From Rhinopomastus cyanomelas (taxonomy: Eukaryota; Chordata; Aves; Bucerotiformes; Rhinopomastidae): a stretch of DNA of 64,000 bases. A program made the position numbers and the translations under genes. This document shows, piece after piece, positions 39,424 to 49,400 of this stretch. The notes beneath the pieces are model-generated. The model did not search any database and was not told where the DNA came from. It saw nothing but the letters and a program-made list of their open reading frames with translations. Each line of letters opens with the position of its first letter. Within the stretch, counting starts at the first letter, position 1. Where the stretch lies: NCBI GenBank assembly GCA_013400115.1, contig VXBP01000239.1, forward strand, positions 372,001 through 436,000, in the 5' to 3' direction.

Positions 39424-39755
39424 CAAAGGAAAAGCCATCAAAGCTTATTGTTAGATATCACATAACTCAAAAACTAAGCTTCAAAGACTGAAAAGCAATT
39501 AAAGCTTCTCTTGAAGTAAGGGAAGGAACTAATGACAAATACCATGGCCCATCAGAAGAAAATAAACTTGACCACCAGTTTTGAAAGCTGAGACACAGGA
39601 CATTACAGTGCAGAGAATGAATCCCCTGAACGAGAGGTTGTCTGACCAGCCAGCAAGTTTTACTTTCGAGTCCACAGGCTCGGAGAAAAGTGTTTTGTTG
39701 TCAGACCTTCAAGCTCTCACTTTCCACTGAGAAAAAGAGGCCTAGCAACGAGTCA

Positions 39756-39870
39756 TAGCATCATAGAATCATAGAATCATTACGGATCGGAAGGGACCTC
39801 GAAAGATCATCTAGTCCAATCCGCCTGCAACAGCAGGATCACCTAAACCAAGTCACACAGGAACCTGTCC
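39756..39870 (-). mobile_element. CR1 3' end abutting the UPF2 CpG island
   Basis: Carries three copies of the 8-bp tail ('catagaatcatagaatcatt'), then 'ggaagggacctcgaaagatc' and 'atctagtccaatccgcctgc'. One of the least diverged copies in the window, about 60 bp from the CpG-rich sequence. Confidence 0.9.
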
Positions 39871-40233
39871 TCGATATACGCGGAGCATAAGACTCTGCAG
39901 TTCACAACCCTTCCTCCTCGCCAGCTCCAGAACGATTTTCGAAGACAAGTTCTCTCCCTGCCACCGCCACCTGTGCCCCGCGGGCACCTCGTCCCGGCTG
40001 TTCCTCCTCCTCCTCCCCCTGGTACTCATGGCCCTTCAGATTCCCCTCCTCTCGCCGCCTCACGGCCCCTGCCAGGCCCCTACACCCTAACGTCGCGTCC
40101 CCCGCGTCTCTTCCCCACCAACTGCCCAACCCTCGAGGCTGCCTGGCACCCTGCTCTTGGCACCCTGCTCTCGGCACTGCTCTCGGCACCCTGCCCTGCC
40201 CAAAGGGCCAGTGCCCCCCGCCTCAGCCCGTAC

Positions 40234-40430
40234 CTGGGCCCGGCGCAGACATGGGCCCGGGCAACGCCGACTCCTCCGCTCTCCGCGCCCCCTCCCGGCG
40301 CACCAGGCCCCCTCCCCTCTTCTTCTCCCACTGACGGGGCGTCCGCCGCGCCGCCTGATCGACTGCACCGCCCCGATCGAGCCACGCCCGTCCCGCGATG
40401 ACCAGAAGAGATAGGAAGGACGGTACAGAC
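40234..40430 (-). other. UPF2: Candidate UPF2 non-coding exon 1 (5' UTR)
   Basis: UPF2 exon 2 begins with a clear acceptor only 18 bases before the ATG, so at least one upstream untranslated exon must exist. The best minus-strand donor in the CpG island is CCCAG/gtacgg at 40234/40233. The start site is unknown; the right boundary given is nominal. Splice-site choice is by eye; transcript data could move it. Confidence 0.35.
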
Positions 40431-40592
40431 TAACCGACCCGTGGCCGCGGATCCGACAGACTGGGCCAGAGGCTTTTCTCGACGGGCAGGGGTCAGGCAG
40501 CGCAGAGGACAGCCCTAAACGGGGTCCTGAGAGAGGGAGGCTCTGCTCAGAGTACCGGGAGGCTGCGGAGGCGGAAGTGGCGGCGGGAGGGG

Positions 40593-40631
40593 NNNNNNNN
40601 NNNNNNNNNNNNNNNNNNNNNNNNNNNNNNN
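40593..40631. other. Assembly gap (39 N) in the UPF2 CpG island
   Basis: Thirty-nine consecutive N between cggcgggaggg-like and gggcaggcacgg sequence. GC-rich promoter sequence is often lost from assemblies. The missing part may contain the UPF2 start site or upstream elements; the true gap length is unknown. Confidence 0.95.
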
Positions 40632-40805
40632 GGGCAGGCACGGGGGGGTGGGGGGTAAGTGGCAGTGGGAATGGGTGTTGGGAAGCGGTCCGGGAGGTCT
40701 GAGCCTAAGACACCCTGGCATCCGCCTGGTCTGTTCAGGTGTCATCGTGATAAGTTCTGGGGATAAGAGCGGCGTGATATCAAGTTACTGTAGAATTGAT
40801 GATTC

Positions 40806-41395
40806 AATTGTAGGATCATGGAATAGTTTGACTTGGAAATGACAGGTGGGAAAGGACAGATCTTCTAGTCAAACCCACGTACCATGGGCGGGGACATCTT
40901 CAACTAGATCATGGTGTTCAGACCCCCTAGAGCCTGACCTAGGATGTCTCCAGGGATGGGGCAACTGTTCAGAGTTTTCCCACCTTCATCATAAAAAAAT
41001 TATTAGATCTAGTCTAAATCTCCCTCTTGTAGTTTAAAACCATCATCCCTTGTACTGTCACAGCAGCCCCTGCTGAAAAGGCCCTCCCCATCTTTCTTAA
41101 AGACTCTTAAGCACTGAAAGGCCACAAGAAGGTCTCCCTGGAGCCTTCTCCAGGCTGAACACCCCCAACTCTCAGCCTGGCTTCCCAGCAGGTGTGTCCA
41201 GTCCTCACATAATTTTTGTGACCTATGCTGGTCCCACTCCAACAGGTCCATGTCCTTCTTATGCTGAGGACTCCATTGGACCCAACAGTGCAGGGATGGG
41301 GTCTCACCAGAACAGAGCAGAAGGGCAGAATCCCCTCCCGTGACCTGCTGCCCACACTGCTGTACACAGCCTGGAACACTGAATCACCACTTCAT
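40806..41395 (-). mobile_element. CR1 LINE fragment, about 590 bp
   Basis: 'aggatcatggaatagtttga' (tail), then 'ccagggatggggcaactgtt', 'ccttctccaggctgaacacc' and 'ctcagcctggcttcccagca'. Just past the UPF2 CpG island in the intergenic space. Confidence 0.85.
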
Positions 41396-43195
41396 CCTCC
41401 ATCCTGTCAATATTCTTGTTTAAACATTGAAAGACATTTTACACTTATTTGAAATGTTCATGATTTACTCATCTGGGGATGTTGTTGGCTATAAGGCAAC
41501 CCTAAAATTGCCCAAGCTGGAAACAGCTCGCATAATCCAGAATTACAGAGTGTGAATGTGATACTTATTTTACATTTAGACCCCAGACTCTTGACTGAAG
41601 CTTTTTCTTAGCTATGGGAATGTGTTTATACCCCTCTAGACTTAGAACGAGCACACACAGATATTTGGCCAAGACAGCAGGCGCAGGCCTGGGTAAAGAG
41701 ATTATTCAGCTGTTAAAGCCACCTTTTATTCAGAGGCTCAAGAGCCAGTCCAAATGTAAGACTGTGTTTACTACTGCAGGGTTTTAGGTGTCCTCTGCCA
41801 GCTGGGACAGGACTAGACACGTTTGTTTTTTCCTCCTCCGTATTGTTTAGAGTTCATTTTGCAGACACATCTAAAACTCTTTTTGGAAAAGTCTGAAGCG
41901 ACAAAGTCATGCTTGTCGTTTACACGGATGATTCAAGTGGCCCTGCTACACAAAGATTTCATTTCCTTGCCAGAGTACGTTGAGTTACCAGGTTGATTAA
42001 GTGATTCACTAGAGTGGAGAAGATACATGTGCTAAACAGAGAAAAAGGGGTTAAATGGGGTGAGTGACTCCATGTTAGTGTCGGTTCTTTATTTTCCAAA
42101 GGTACCAATCCCACAGCCTGTCAGTGGATGCCTTTGTGTTATTCTTTTTTGGGTTGAGTTTGAAACGGTGAACTCAGGATTATGTCAGACTTAAGTATTA
42201 GTTTCAGTGGCAATACGTCATGAAATGTCGGCTTATTTTCTCTTGAAGCCTGATATTGCTTCCTTTTCTAACATGAATACAATGCACTATCACTACACTT
42301 TCAAAAGGGAACAAAAGGCCCTTCTGTATTTTATGCCACATTCCCACACAGCTATGACTACGTTGGAACTGTCTTTTGTAAAGACCATGCAAGTAAATCT
42401 TGTTTTGCCTTTGTCTGACAGCTTGGAAGGATTTTCCTTATAAATTACCACTTCCATTTGTGGCTACTTAGACACTGATCAAGTTTCCCTACTGACTTAC
42501 CGAAAAGAAAAACAGCTACATCTCATTTCCTGAGTCTTTGACACAGGAACATCTTTCACTCTTTTTTTCATTCCTGAAGTTCTTCTTCCCAACTTTTTCA
42601 ATGTGTGCCCTCAGTTACTGGCACCACACATGCGCAAAGTATTCAGAGAGGAGTTGTGGTAGTGCCAAACTAACACAACTGCTAGTCTGATGTGGAATCT
42701 GTAGGTGTACTCAGTATTTCCTTGTAACCAAATCCAGAGACTATGTTTTGCCAGGTGAGCTGATATTCACATCACATTTTTAGGCCCATCTGTCTTATTG
42801 CCACAATTACTGGAGATTTTTTATAGCCAGCATTTCCTAGAAAGCAGGTACATTTTAGTGCATGTGCTCTTCTCAAGATGTGCAAGCTTGATTCTCATCC
42901 TGTTAAATCATGTTTGCTTATGTCCAGTCCATCTGGGCACACAGATCGAGGATCACCTCTCTTAACCACAAACCTCCAGCTGACAAACTTTGTCAGGAAT
43001 GTGGTCAGTTTTCTTGAGTTGGTATAACTACTACAGTGACAAGGGCCACCATCTCTTTAGAAAGAGTGATTATGATTTTTATTTTAAAACATTTCAGGTT
43101 TAGAACTACTGGTTAGTCAGTGTCAGTCAGATTACTATTAGTATAGATGTATAACCTTGATTTTGAAGCTTTTCTCGTTCTCTTAGCCAGAACGT

Positions 43196-43267
43196 CAGAA
43201 CATCATAGGCTGAACTTGGTCATCTCTAAGGTCTTTTCTGGCCTCAATAATTCTGTGATTCTGTGTA
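43196..43267 (+). mobile_element. CR1 3'-end fragment
   Basis: 'atctctaaggtcttttctgg' and 'cctcaataattctgtgattctgtg', the CR1 terminus. Confidence 0.75.
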
Positions 43268-44027
43268 GTGCTGAATCAGCCTCACACAGGAGTCTTCCTT
43301 AGGACAGGATTTCTGTGCCAGAGGAGTCAGGCAAGGCAAGCCAGACTATGTAGAGCCAGAACATGTGCCCTTAGGAGCAGTGTTTCTACTGGCACAGGTA
43401 CCACTTTTTCACATTTAGACATGAACCAAAGTCAATAAAACCTTTCATTGACCTAGATATAGTTACAGCAAGGCTTTTGCCACGTGTAATCATGTCCTAT
43501 GCATGCTTATGGTGGCAAAAGCCTGCAAAGTACTTTAAATCTCTGTTAACTGAATTTTGAATCATAGAAAAAACCCAAGTTGACTTGATATTTATTCTGT
43601 GAGCCCACACTTCTTAGACTTGATTAAACCAGTAAGTGAACTAGTGTATAAAAATATTCCGTTACTCCTCTGAGTTTCACATTGTGTGGGAGAATCACCA
43701 CATTTAGACATTTTTAACTTTGGAAGACTTCTAATGCTGAAATGAAATCTATCAATGCTAATTGGAAAATAAGCTATTTTTGCTTTAAAGGAAAACCACA
43801 TTGATATCCACTGTTTGACTGATATTTGCTTTAGAACTGTGGAAAAGTATTTCATCATCATGGGATTTGCGAGCAGCATTTGTCTTTTTCCCCAAGCACA
43901 GAATGGAAATATTTAACTCTATCAACCTCTTCTGTCAACTCCACAAATCATGCACTGTTAGATCACTATTTTTGAGGTTCCTTTGTTCTAATATACATTG
44001 AAAAAAACAATATTCAAAGCCATATTT

Positions 44028-44049
44028 CATAGAATCATAGAATCATAGA
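44028..44049 (-). mobile_element. CR1 tail remnant
   Basis: Only the inverted octamer tail (catagaatcatagaatcatag) is recognisable; what follows does not read as CR1. Confidence 0.45.
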
Positions 44050-44454
44050 TATTTCTACTACACTGTGTTGGCCATGCATCAACTGTCCTACAGCTGTATT
44101 CTTTTGCTGCCTTTGCAGCTTCCCTTTTATTTTTCTTTCAAACTGGTTGTTATAAATCTGCAGAAGCTCAACCACACAGGCCTCAAGGAACACAAGTGGC
44201 CTCTCTCCAAGAACTGTGGGTATCATGAAATCCCTGGACAACTGTGGTGTCATAACTGATTCAGTTGCAAAATCCAGTTCCACCTGTTCTCAAACCACGT
44301 GACTGCAGTTTGATTTGAAAGAAAAAATGCTTTTTGACTTCTCTCTTGTGAAGGCAACCGACAAAGTAGATCCATGAACACAGCCAAGCCTACAGAAGGG
44401 TAATTTGCAAGCATCCCTCCTTCCTCCCAGGCCTGTGTTCACACAAAGTTTACA

Positions 44455-44600
44455 CCATTGCTGAATGGCTGAGGTTGGAAGGGACCTCTGGACTTAAGCT
44501 GGTTCAACCACACCCAGCTTAAGCAGGGCCACCTACAGCAGGCTAACCAGGACCATATCCAGATGGCTTCTGACAGAGACTCCACAGTCTGGGTGTACCT
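44455..44600 (-). mobile_element. CR1 fragment
   Basis: 'gctgaggttggaagggacct', 'caggaccatatccagatggc' and 'gagactccacagtctgggtg' in complement orientation. A sense-oriented CR1 end follows at once, so two insertions meet here. Confidence 0.75.
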
Positions 44601-44654
44601 CGGTGAGACACAGCACTGATATGGTTCACAAGGAGAACAATGAGCCTTTGAAAT

Positions 44655-44716
44655 AATCTGCAGGCAAGTGGTAGATTCCCTTCCAACCCCTAATGTTCTG
44701 TGATTCTGTGATTCCC
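44655..44716 (+). mobile_element. CR1 3'-end fragment
   Basis: 'gattcccttccaacccctaa' and 'tgttctgtgattctgtgatt', the CR1 terminus in the opposite orientation to its left neighbour. Confidence 0.8.
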
Positions 44717-44787
44717 CTACATGGGACACTTTTAAGATTCAGCTGGACAGGGAGCTGGACCATCGTGTCTAGACCATGTTTTTCACA

Positions 44788-45320
44788 GAGTCATAGAATG
44801 GGAGGGGTTGTAAGGAACCTCTGGAGACCTAGTCCAACCTAAGCCCTAGAGGGGGCTGCACAGGAACATGCCCAGATGGGTTTTGAATGTCTCCAGAGCA
44901 ACCTCTCTGGATGGCCTGTGCCAGTTCTCTGTTACCCTCTCTGTGAAAACATTTTCCCATAGGTTTAGATGGAACCTCCTGTATTCCAGCTTATGTCCGT
45001 TGCCCCTTGTCCTGTCACTGGGCACCACTGAGAAGAGTCTGGTCTCACCCTCCTGTCACTCACTCTTTAGGTATTTGTAAGCCTTTAGATATTTGTTATG
45101 AGTCTCCTCCTCTACAGACTAAACAGCCCCAGCTCTCTCAGCCTCTCCTCATAAAGAAGATGCTCCATCCCTCTGATAATCCCAGTGGCTCTGGGCTGGA
45201 CTCTCACCACTAGCTCCCCATCCCTGGAGAGCCCAGAACTGGACTCAAGCACTCCAGATGTGGCCTCAGCAGTGCACAGTAGAGGAGAAGAACCTCCCTT
45301 GACTTACTGGCCACACCCTT
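44788..45320 (-). mobile_element. CR1 LINE fragment, about 530 bp
   Basis: 'cacagagtcatagaatggga', 'acctagtccaacctaagccc', 'ttgtcctgtcactgggcacc' and 'aaacagccccagctctctca'. On the minus strand it still encodes a CR1 ORF2 C-terminal segment (RTRGNGHKLEYRRFHLNL). Possibly extends to about 45415. Confidence 0.88.
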
Positions 45321-45589
45321 CGTAATGCACGTCAGGAAACCATTGGCCATCTTGCCAAGACAGGTTGGCCCAGATGATCCTCGAGGCCCCTCCACCCTGG
45401 TACTCAATGGCTCTGTGTTAGCTCTTGGTTTTTGGCAAGCTGTCCAAGGCGATGGGGTTCCTGTGCCTGTTCCTGCTCCACCACCAGCACACCGCGTACC
45501 TCTTTGAGGGGGAAACATCAGGACACGGGGACACACTTCTGGAGTCGATGAAACAACCAGGGAGGAAAAACGGACACCCGGCCGAGCCC

Positions 45590-45712
45590 CTCACAGATCC
45601 CCAGGGGGCGGGAACGGGCCTGGCCGGGCCAGCTCCACACTGCCGGGGGCGGTGGCGGTGCCGAGGCGGGCGATTGGCGGGGGCGGCGCGGCGGCCATGG
45701 CGGCGGCGGCGG
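45590..45712 (+). promoter_or_regulatory. DHTKD1: DHTKD1 promoter and first codons (left contig end)
   Basis: GC- and CpG-rich sequence ending in 37 bases identical to the start of the exon-1 block at 46285, including the ATG (45696). It stops at the single N 45713. It is the true upstream flank of exon 1, now separated from it by about 570 bases of other sequence. Confidence 0.75.
45673..45677 (-). promoter_or_regulatory. Inverted CCAAT box of the DHTKD1 promoter
   Basis: ATTGG (CCAAT on the minus strand) flanked by GC boxes (gcggg, gggggcgg) lies 23 bases before the ATG at 45696 in this copy of the promoter. NF-Y plus Sp1-type sites are usual in TATA-less promoters. Binding is inferred from sequence alone. 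Confidence 0.45.
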
Positions 45713-45713
45713 N
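45713..45713. other. Single-N assembly join
   Basis: One N where promoter sequence stops mid-repeat (cggcggcggcgg) and unrelated sequence begins. A marker of a closed or collapsed gap. Confidence 0.9.
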
Positions 45714-45824
45714 GACCCAGCGTCTCGGCGTCGATCTGAACCGATTTGTTGTTTGTTCGCTACTACTGACTGGACTGAGGGCTCCCCTTCGTAAGCAAGA
45801 AAGGGGTTAATATATTTTTACATT

Positions 45825-46283
45825 ATATTGGACAAGAGGGTGACCACGAGCCGGCAGTGGCCCTTGTGTCGAGAAGGCCAGTGGTCCTCACCCCCTACTC
45901 TGCGCTGGTGAGGCCACATGTGCAGTACTGTGTCCAGTTCTGGGCTCCCCAGCTCAAGAGAGAAGGGCAACTACTGGTGAGAGGCCAGCACAGAGACAGT
46001 TACTGAGGGGTCTGTAGCATCTGTGTGTGGGGAAAGACTGAGAGTCAGTTTAGCCTGAGAGGACATGCCGTGCTTATCAATGCTTATTGATATCTAACAG
46101 GTGGGTGGCAGGAGATGGGACCAAGCATAAACTGGAACATCTAAACCATCTAAACATGCGATTTCATTACTCTCAGAGTGAGGGAGCACTGAAACAGTGA
46201 GACTGTGGAGTCTCCTTCTCAGGACACATTCAAACCTGCCTGGATGTGTTCGTGTCTGACCTGTGCTGGGTGACTTTAGGAGG
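45825..46283 (+). mobile_element. CR1 LINE fragment (5' part)
   Basis: Typical CR1 wording: 'tgcgctggtgaggccacatgtgcagtactgtgtccagttctgggctcc' in sense orientation. It is interrupted at the N and continues after the exon-1 block. Confidence 0.85.
46048..46283 (+). repeat. Left copy of a roughly 237-bp direct duplication (CR1 internal sequence)
   Basis: From gtttagcctgagaggacatg to tgactttaggagg. The sequence is repeated at 46453-46691 with differences only in a short patch after 'aactggaaca' and one C/T change. Best explained as overlapping contig ends. Confidence 0.9.
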
Positions 46284-46284
46284 N
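46284..46284. other. Single-N assembly join
   Basis: One N between a CR1 copy (ending tgactttaggagg) and the GC-rich DHTKD1 exon-1 block. Base composition changes abruptly across it. Confidence 0.9.
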
Positions 46285-46305
46285 GGCGGGGGCGGCGCGG
46301 CGGCC

Positions 46306-46451
46306 ATGGCGGCGGCGGCGGGCTCGGTTCGCTGGGCTCTGTGGCGGGGCGGCCCGCGGCGCTGGTACCGCACCGAGCGCGGTGTCTACGGCTACAAGCC
46401 GCGGAAAGCGGCGGGAGGGCGAGCGGCGGAGCCACGGGGCGCCGGGGCGAG
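46306..46451 (+). CDS. DHTKD1: DHTKD1 exon 1 (partial, flanked by single N gaps)
   Basis: ATG at 46306 in a strong Kozak setting (gcggccATGG) starts MAAAAGSVRWALWRGGPRRW, followed by YRTERGVYGYKPRK, matching the conserved TERGVYGY-R-PRK segment of vertebrate DHTKD1. The GC-rich block stops at N 46452 after 48 codons plus two bases, before any splice donor, so the 3' end of the exon and its phase-1 donor are missing. Reading past the N into 46453 on enters CR1 sequence and is spurious. Confidence 0.9.
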
Positions 46452-49400
46452 NGTTTAGCCTGAGAGGACATGCCGTGCTTATCAATGCTTATTGATATCT
46501 AACAGGTGGGTGGCAGGAGATGGGACCAAGCATAAACTGGAACACAGGAGGTTCCATCTAAACATGTGATTTCATTACTCTCAGAGTGAGGGAGCACTGA
46601 AACAGTGAGACTGTGGAGTCTCCTTCTCAGGACACATTCAAACCTGCCTGGATGTGTTCGTGTCTGACCTGTGCTGGGTGACTTTAGGAGGAGGGTTGGA
46701 CTAGATGAACTTCAGAGGTCCCTTTCCAATGCCTGTCAGTCTGTGACTCTGTGAATCTGTATTTTTTTAAAGTGGGTTGTAGATGGCTTTCTTGCTGAGA
46801 GAGTGGTGGGACGTGTTGGAGTTATGTCCTTTGTTGTAGAAGGCATTAGAGAAGAGGGCCTGTTTTAAAGGGACGACTCTGCGAACGTAATAGTTGGAGA
46901 AGAGTGTTGGCCATGGAAATGTGGATGTCAGAGAAATAACTTTGTGAGGTGGCCTTAGAAATTACATTGATTTGGGGAAAATGCAGTCTTCAGACCTGCA
47001 AACTGTCAGCACTGCAACTTTATCAGGGTGACACCTCCCACCCCAGTTAGACGTACACTGGTTCATATCATTCGTTTCCAGCAGATTCTGCTTGCAATAT
47101 GTTTTACGTCTGGAGTTTATTGACCTGGTCTGTAACACGCTCAGTACTGCTGGGTGCATGACCTTTCAGCTGGTCAGGTTTGGCTTATGTTGATAGTTTT
47201 CTGACCTCCACGCAAAGAGATTGGAAAGAAAATGAAGTAGCTTTGTCTATGTTTATAGGAGCTGTGGGGGAAATACAGAGTGCACTTGCTTGAAAATTTG
47301 ATGGGTGAAAAGATTTAGGAGTTTAGTGATGGAGAGCTGTGGTGGGGTCAGACAGCGAACATAGTTGCTTAGACAAGTTACCTTTACAGCCAAAGCCTTG
47401 ATGATTATCAGTAGACAGAATATTCCTGTGTTGGTGCTGTAAATGAATTAAATATGAGCTCGTGTGTGATACTGTTCTTTCTTTTTGGTTTTAGTTGACC
47501 ATGCTCTTGCTCGTTTAATAACTGCATATGCTGAACATGGCCACAAAGCAGCCAAAATAAACCCACTGTTTGCTGGCCAAGCTGTTATGAAAACAGTACC
47601 CGAAATCCAACAGTTGGTTGAAGTTCTTCAAGGGCCTCTTGTTACTACAGGTGAGTCTGCAGCCTCACTGCAGTAAGTTGTCATCACGGGTGATTTAGTG
47701 AGAGGCTGTGCCTGCTGTGGAAGAGCCAAATATTGTGTGGCAGTTCAATCAGTAATGAACCGTTGGACAGAAAATCATTAACTTCAGCCTGCTTGGATTT
47801 TTGTTGCAGAAATCATTGTGTAACGAGTGGCTACCTTCTAGCATCTTTGGAAATAATGAAAATTTGTACTTGTTCTTACAGCTACTGAGGTTACACATTA
47901 ATTTCTTGTGCTGCTGTACCATCCTCTGATTGACCACAATACGTAACACTGTAGGGAAGCTGCCAGAGCACTGAGGCTGAAGTCAAGAGTTTTCTTTCCT
48001 TAGAGCTCATAAACCCTCACTGTGGCCTTGAACAAAGGAGGCTTTCAGTGCTTTATTTTCTCCATCTGCCAGAGAGTGTCTTAGTTACTGGCTGTGATTT
48101 GATCTTATCTCTCTGAGCCCTAAGATACCCAGTGCTGTACTGAGTCACAAAAAGCGACTTTGTGTCTTTCGAGGTAAACTTTCAGGAAGGTATTTTGAGT
48201 GCCAAGTAAGCTTGTATAAATAACACTCAGATATGCTTATAAAAAAGTCTTCTTAAGGTTGGTCTTTAAGTGGAGGAAAATTCATGTACATGAGAATACA
48301 TGAATTTGTACTCTCAAAATGTTAATGTAACTGCAAGGCAACTGTTTAGGTCTTAGTGCTTCCCCCTTTCTCTCCTCAAGTGACTAATAACATTTATTTC
48401 TCATTAGGTCTTCTAAATATGGGAAAAGAAGAGGCTTCCTTGGAGGATGTGTTGGCTTATCTTGACCATATATACTGTGGGCATGTTTCCATAGAAACAA
48501 GCCAGCTTCCAACTTTGGAGGAGAGAGAATGGTTTGCTAAAAGATTTGAAGAGCTAAAACAAGAAGCATTTACACCTGAAGAGAAAAAGCACTTGTGCAA
48601 ACTGATGCTGGAGTCCCAGGTGCCTTGTTCATTCTTGTATTGCAATAGAATGGTGGAGTCTGTCATGAACCCTTTACTGCTCCAGACATTATGCCTGCAG
48701 GAAGAGAACAATTGCTGTCCTGGAAGGCCTTGACAGTGTGCAGGAGGAAGTACAAGGTTTTCCTGCAAAAGTGCAGTATGTGAATACAGGAATCTTTGGA
48801 GTTTGTTGCTGAATTAATGACTTAGTAGCTATTAGTGAAATAAATAGCTATACCTTTTGGTTTGCTTTGATTACTTGGAAAGTTATTTCCAGGAAAGTAT
48901 TTCCAGCTAGTTCCAAACTCAGAAGGCTTTTAGAACTAATGAGAATGCAGATTGTATGTAATATATATTCTTGTAGTGTACATTCTTTATCATCTGGAGA
49001 CACAAATAATGACCCTACAAATCCCTGAGTGAACACTGTTCATAAGAGAGATTCTTTACGGCTAATTATCCAACAGCTTGTGTTAGATGTTACGGATGGG
49101 AATGCAAGGTTGGGCAGAGCTCCATGAAATTTTGTGCTCTGTTGTAGCTGTTCTGTGTTTTCATCCTCACACTGATATGTTTTACTAGCTTTCAAGTGTG
49201 ATGTCTCTGAAGGTTTTGGGGAAGTATTAGCCATATGGCACTGGTAACTGTGCTGCTTTTCAGCAAAGGAACCTTCATTCAGTGCATTCTGTAAGGAAGA
49301 GTGTACCTGCAAAACATAGAGAAAAAATATTCCAGTACTTCTGTAATATGACAAAAATGTCTTTTTGATTCCCCCTTTCTCCTCATGTAGTGGGAAGTTA

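Larger units (their letters stand above)
37288..40233 (-). other. UPF2 intron 1
   Basis: Inferred first intron between the CpG island and the start-codon exon. Contains three CR1 pieces (37.5, 39.2 and 39.8 kb) and an ACAA repeat. The boundary at the right depends on the tentative exon 1 donor. Confidence 0.45.
39930..40720. promoter_or_regulatory. CpG island with the UPF2 promoter
   Basis: An abrupt change from AT-rich intron to GC-rich, CpG-dense sequence with GC boxes (gggcgg/ccgccc type) and no TATA box, typical of a housekeeping promoter. It lies just upstream of the first UPF2 coding exon on the minus strand. A run of N interrupts it. GC-rich ORFs on both strands here are by-products of composition. 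Confidence 0.8.
40721..45589. other. Intergenic region between the UPF2 and DHTKD1 promoters
   Basis: About 5 kb with at least six CR1 fragments at the two ends (40.8-41.4 kb and 43.2-45.3 kb). The part at 41.4-43.2 kb shows no repeat or coding feature that I recognise. Confidence 0.7.

Noticed and set aside
39902..40745. Several long Pro/Arg/Ala-rich ORFs on both strands, one crossing the N run
   Set aside because: GC-rich CpG-island sequence has few stops; the ORFs overlap each other on both strands and some include unknown bases.
44846..45536. Several ORFs of 60-108 codons
   Set aside because: Minus-strand ones are CR1 ORF2 remnants; the rest are their shadows.
46094..46485. ORFs spanning the single Ns around DHTKD1 exon 1
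   Set aside because: They join unrelated contigs through an N. Only the piece 46306-46451 is real coding sequence.
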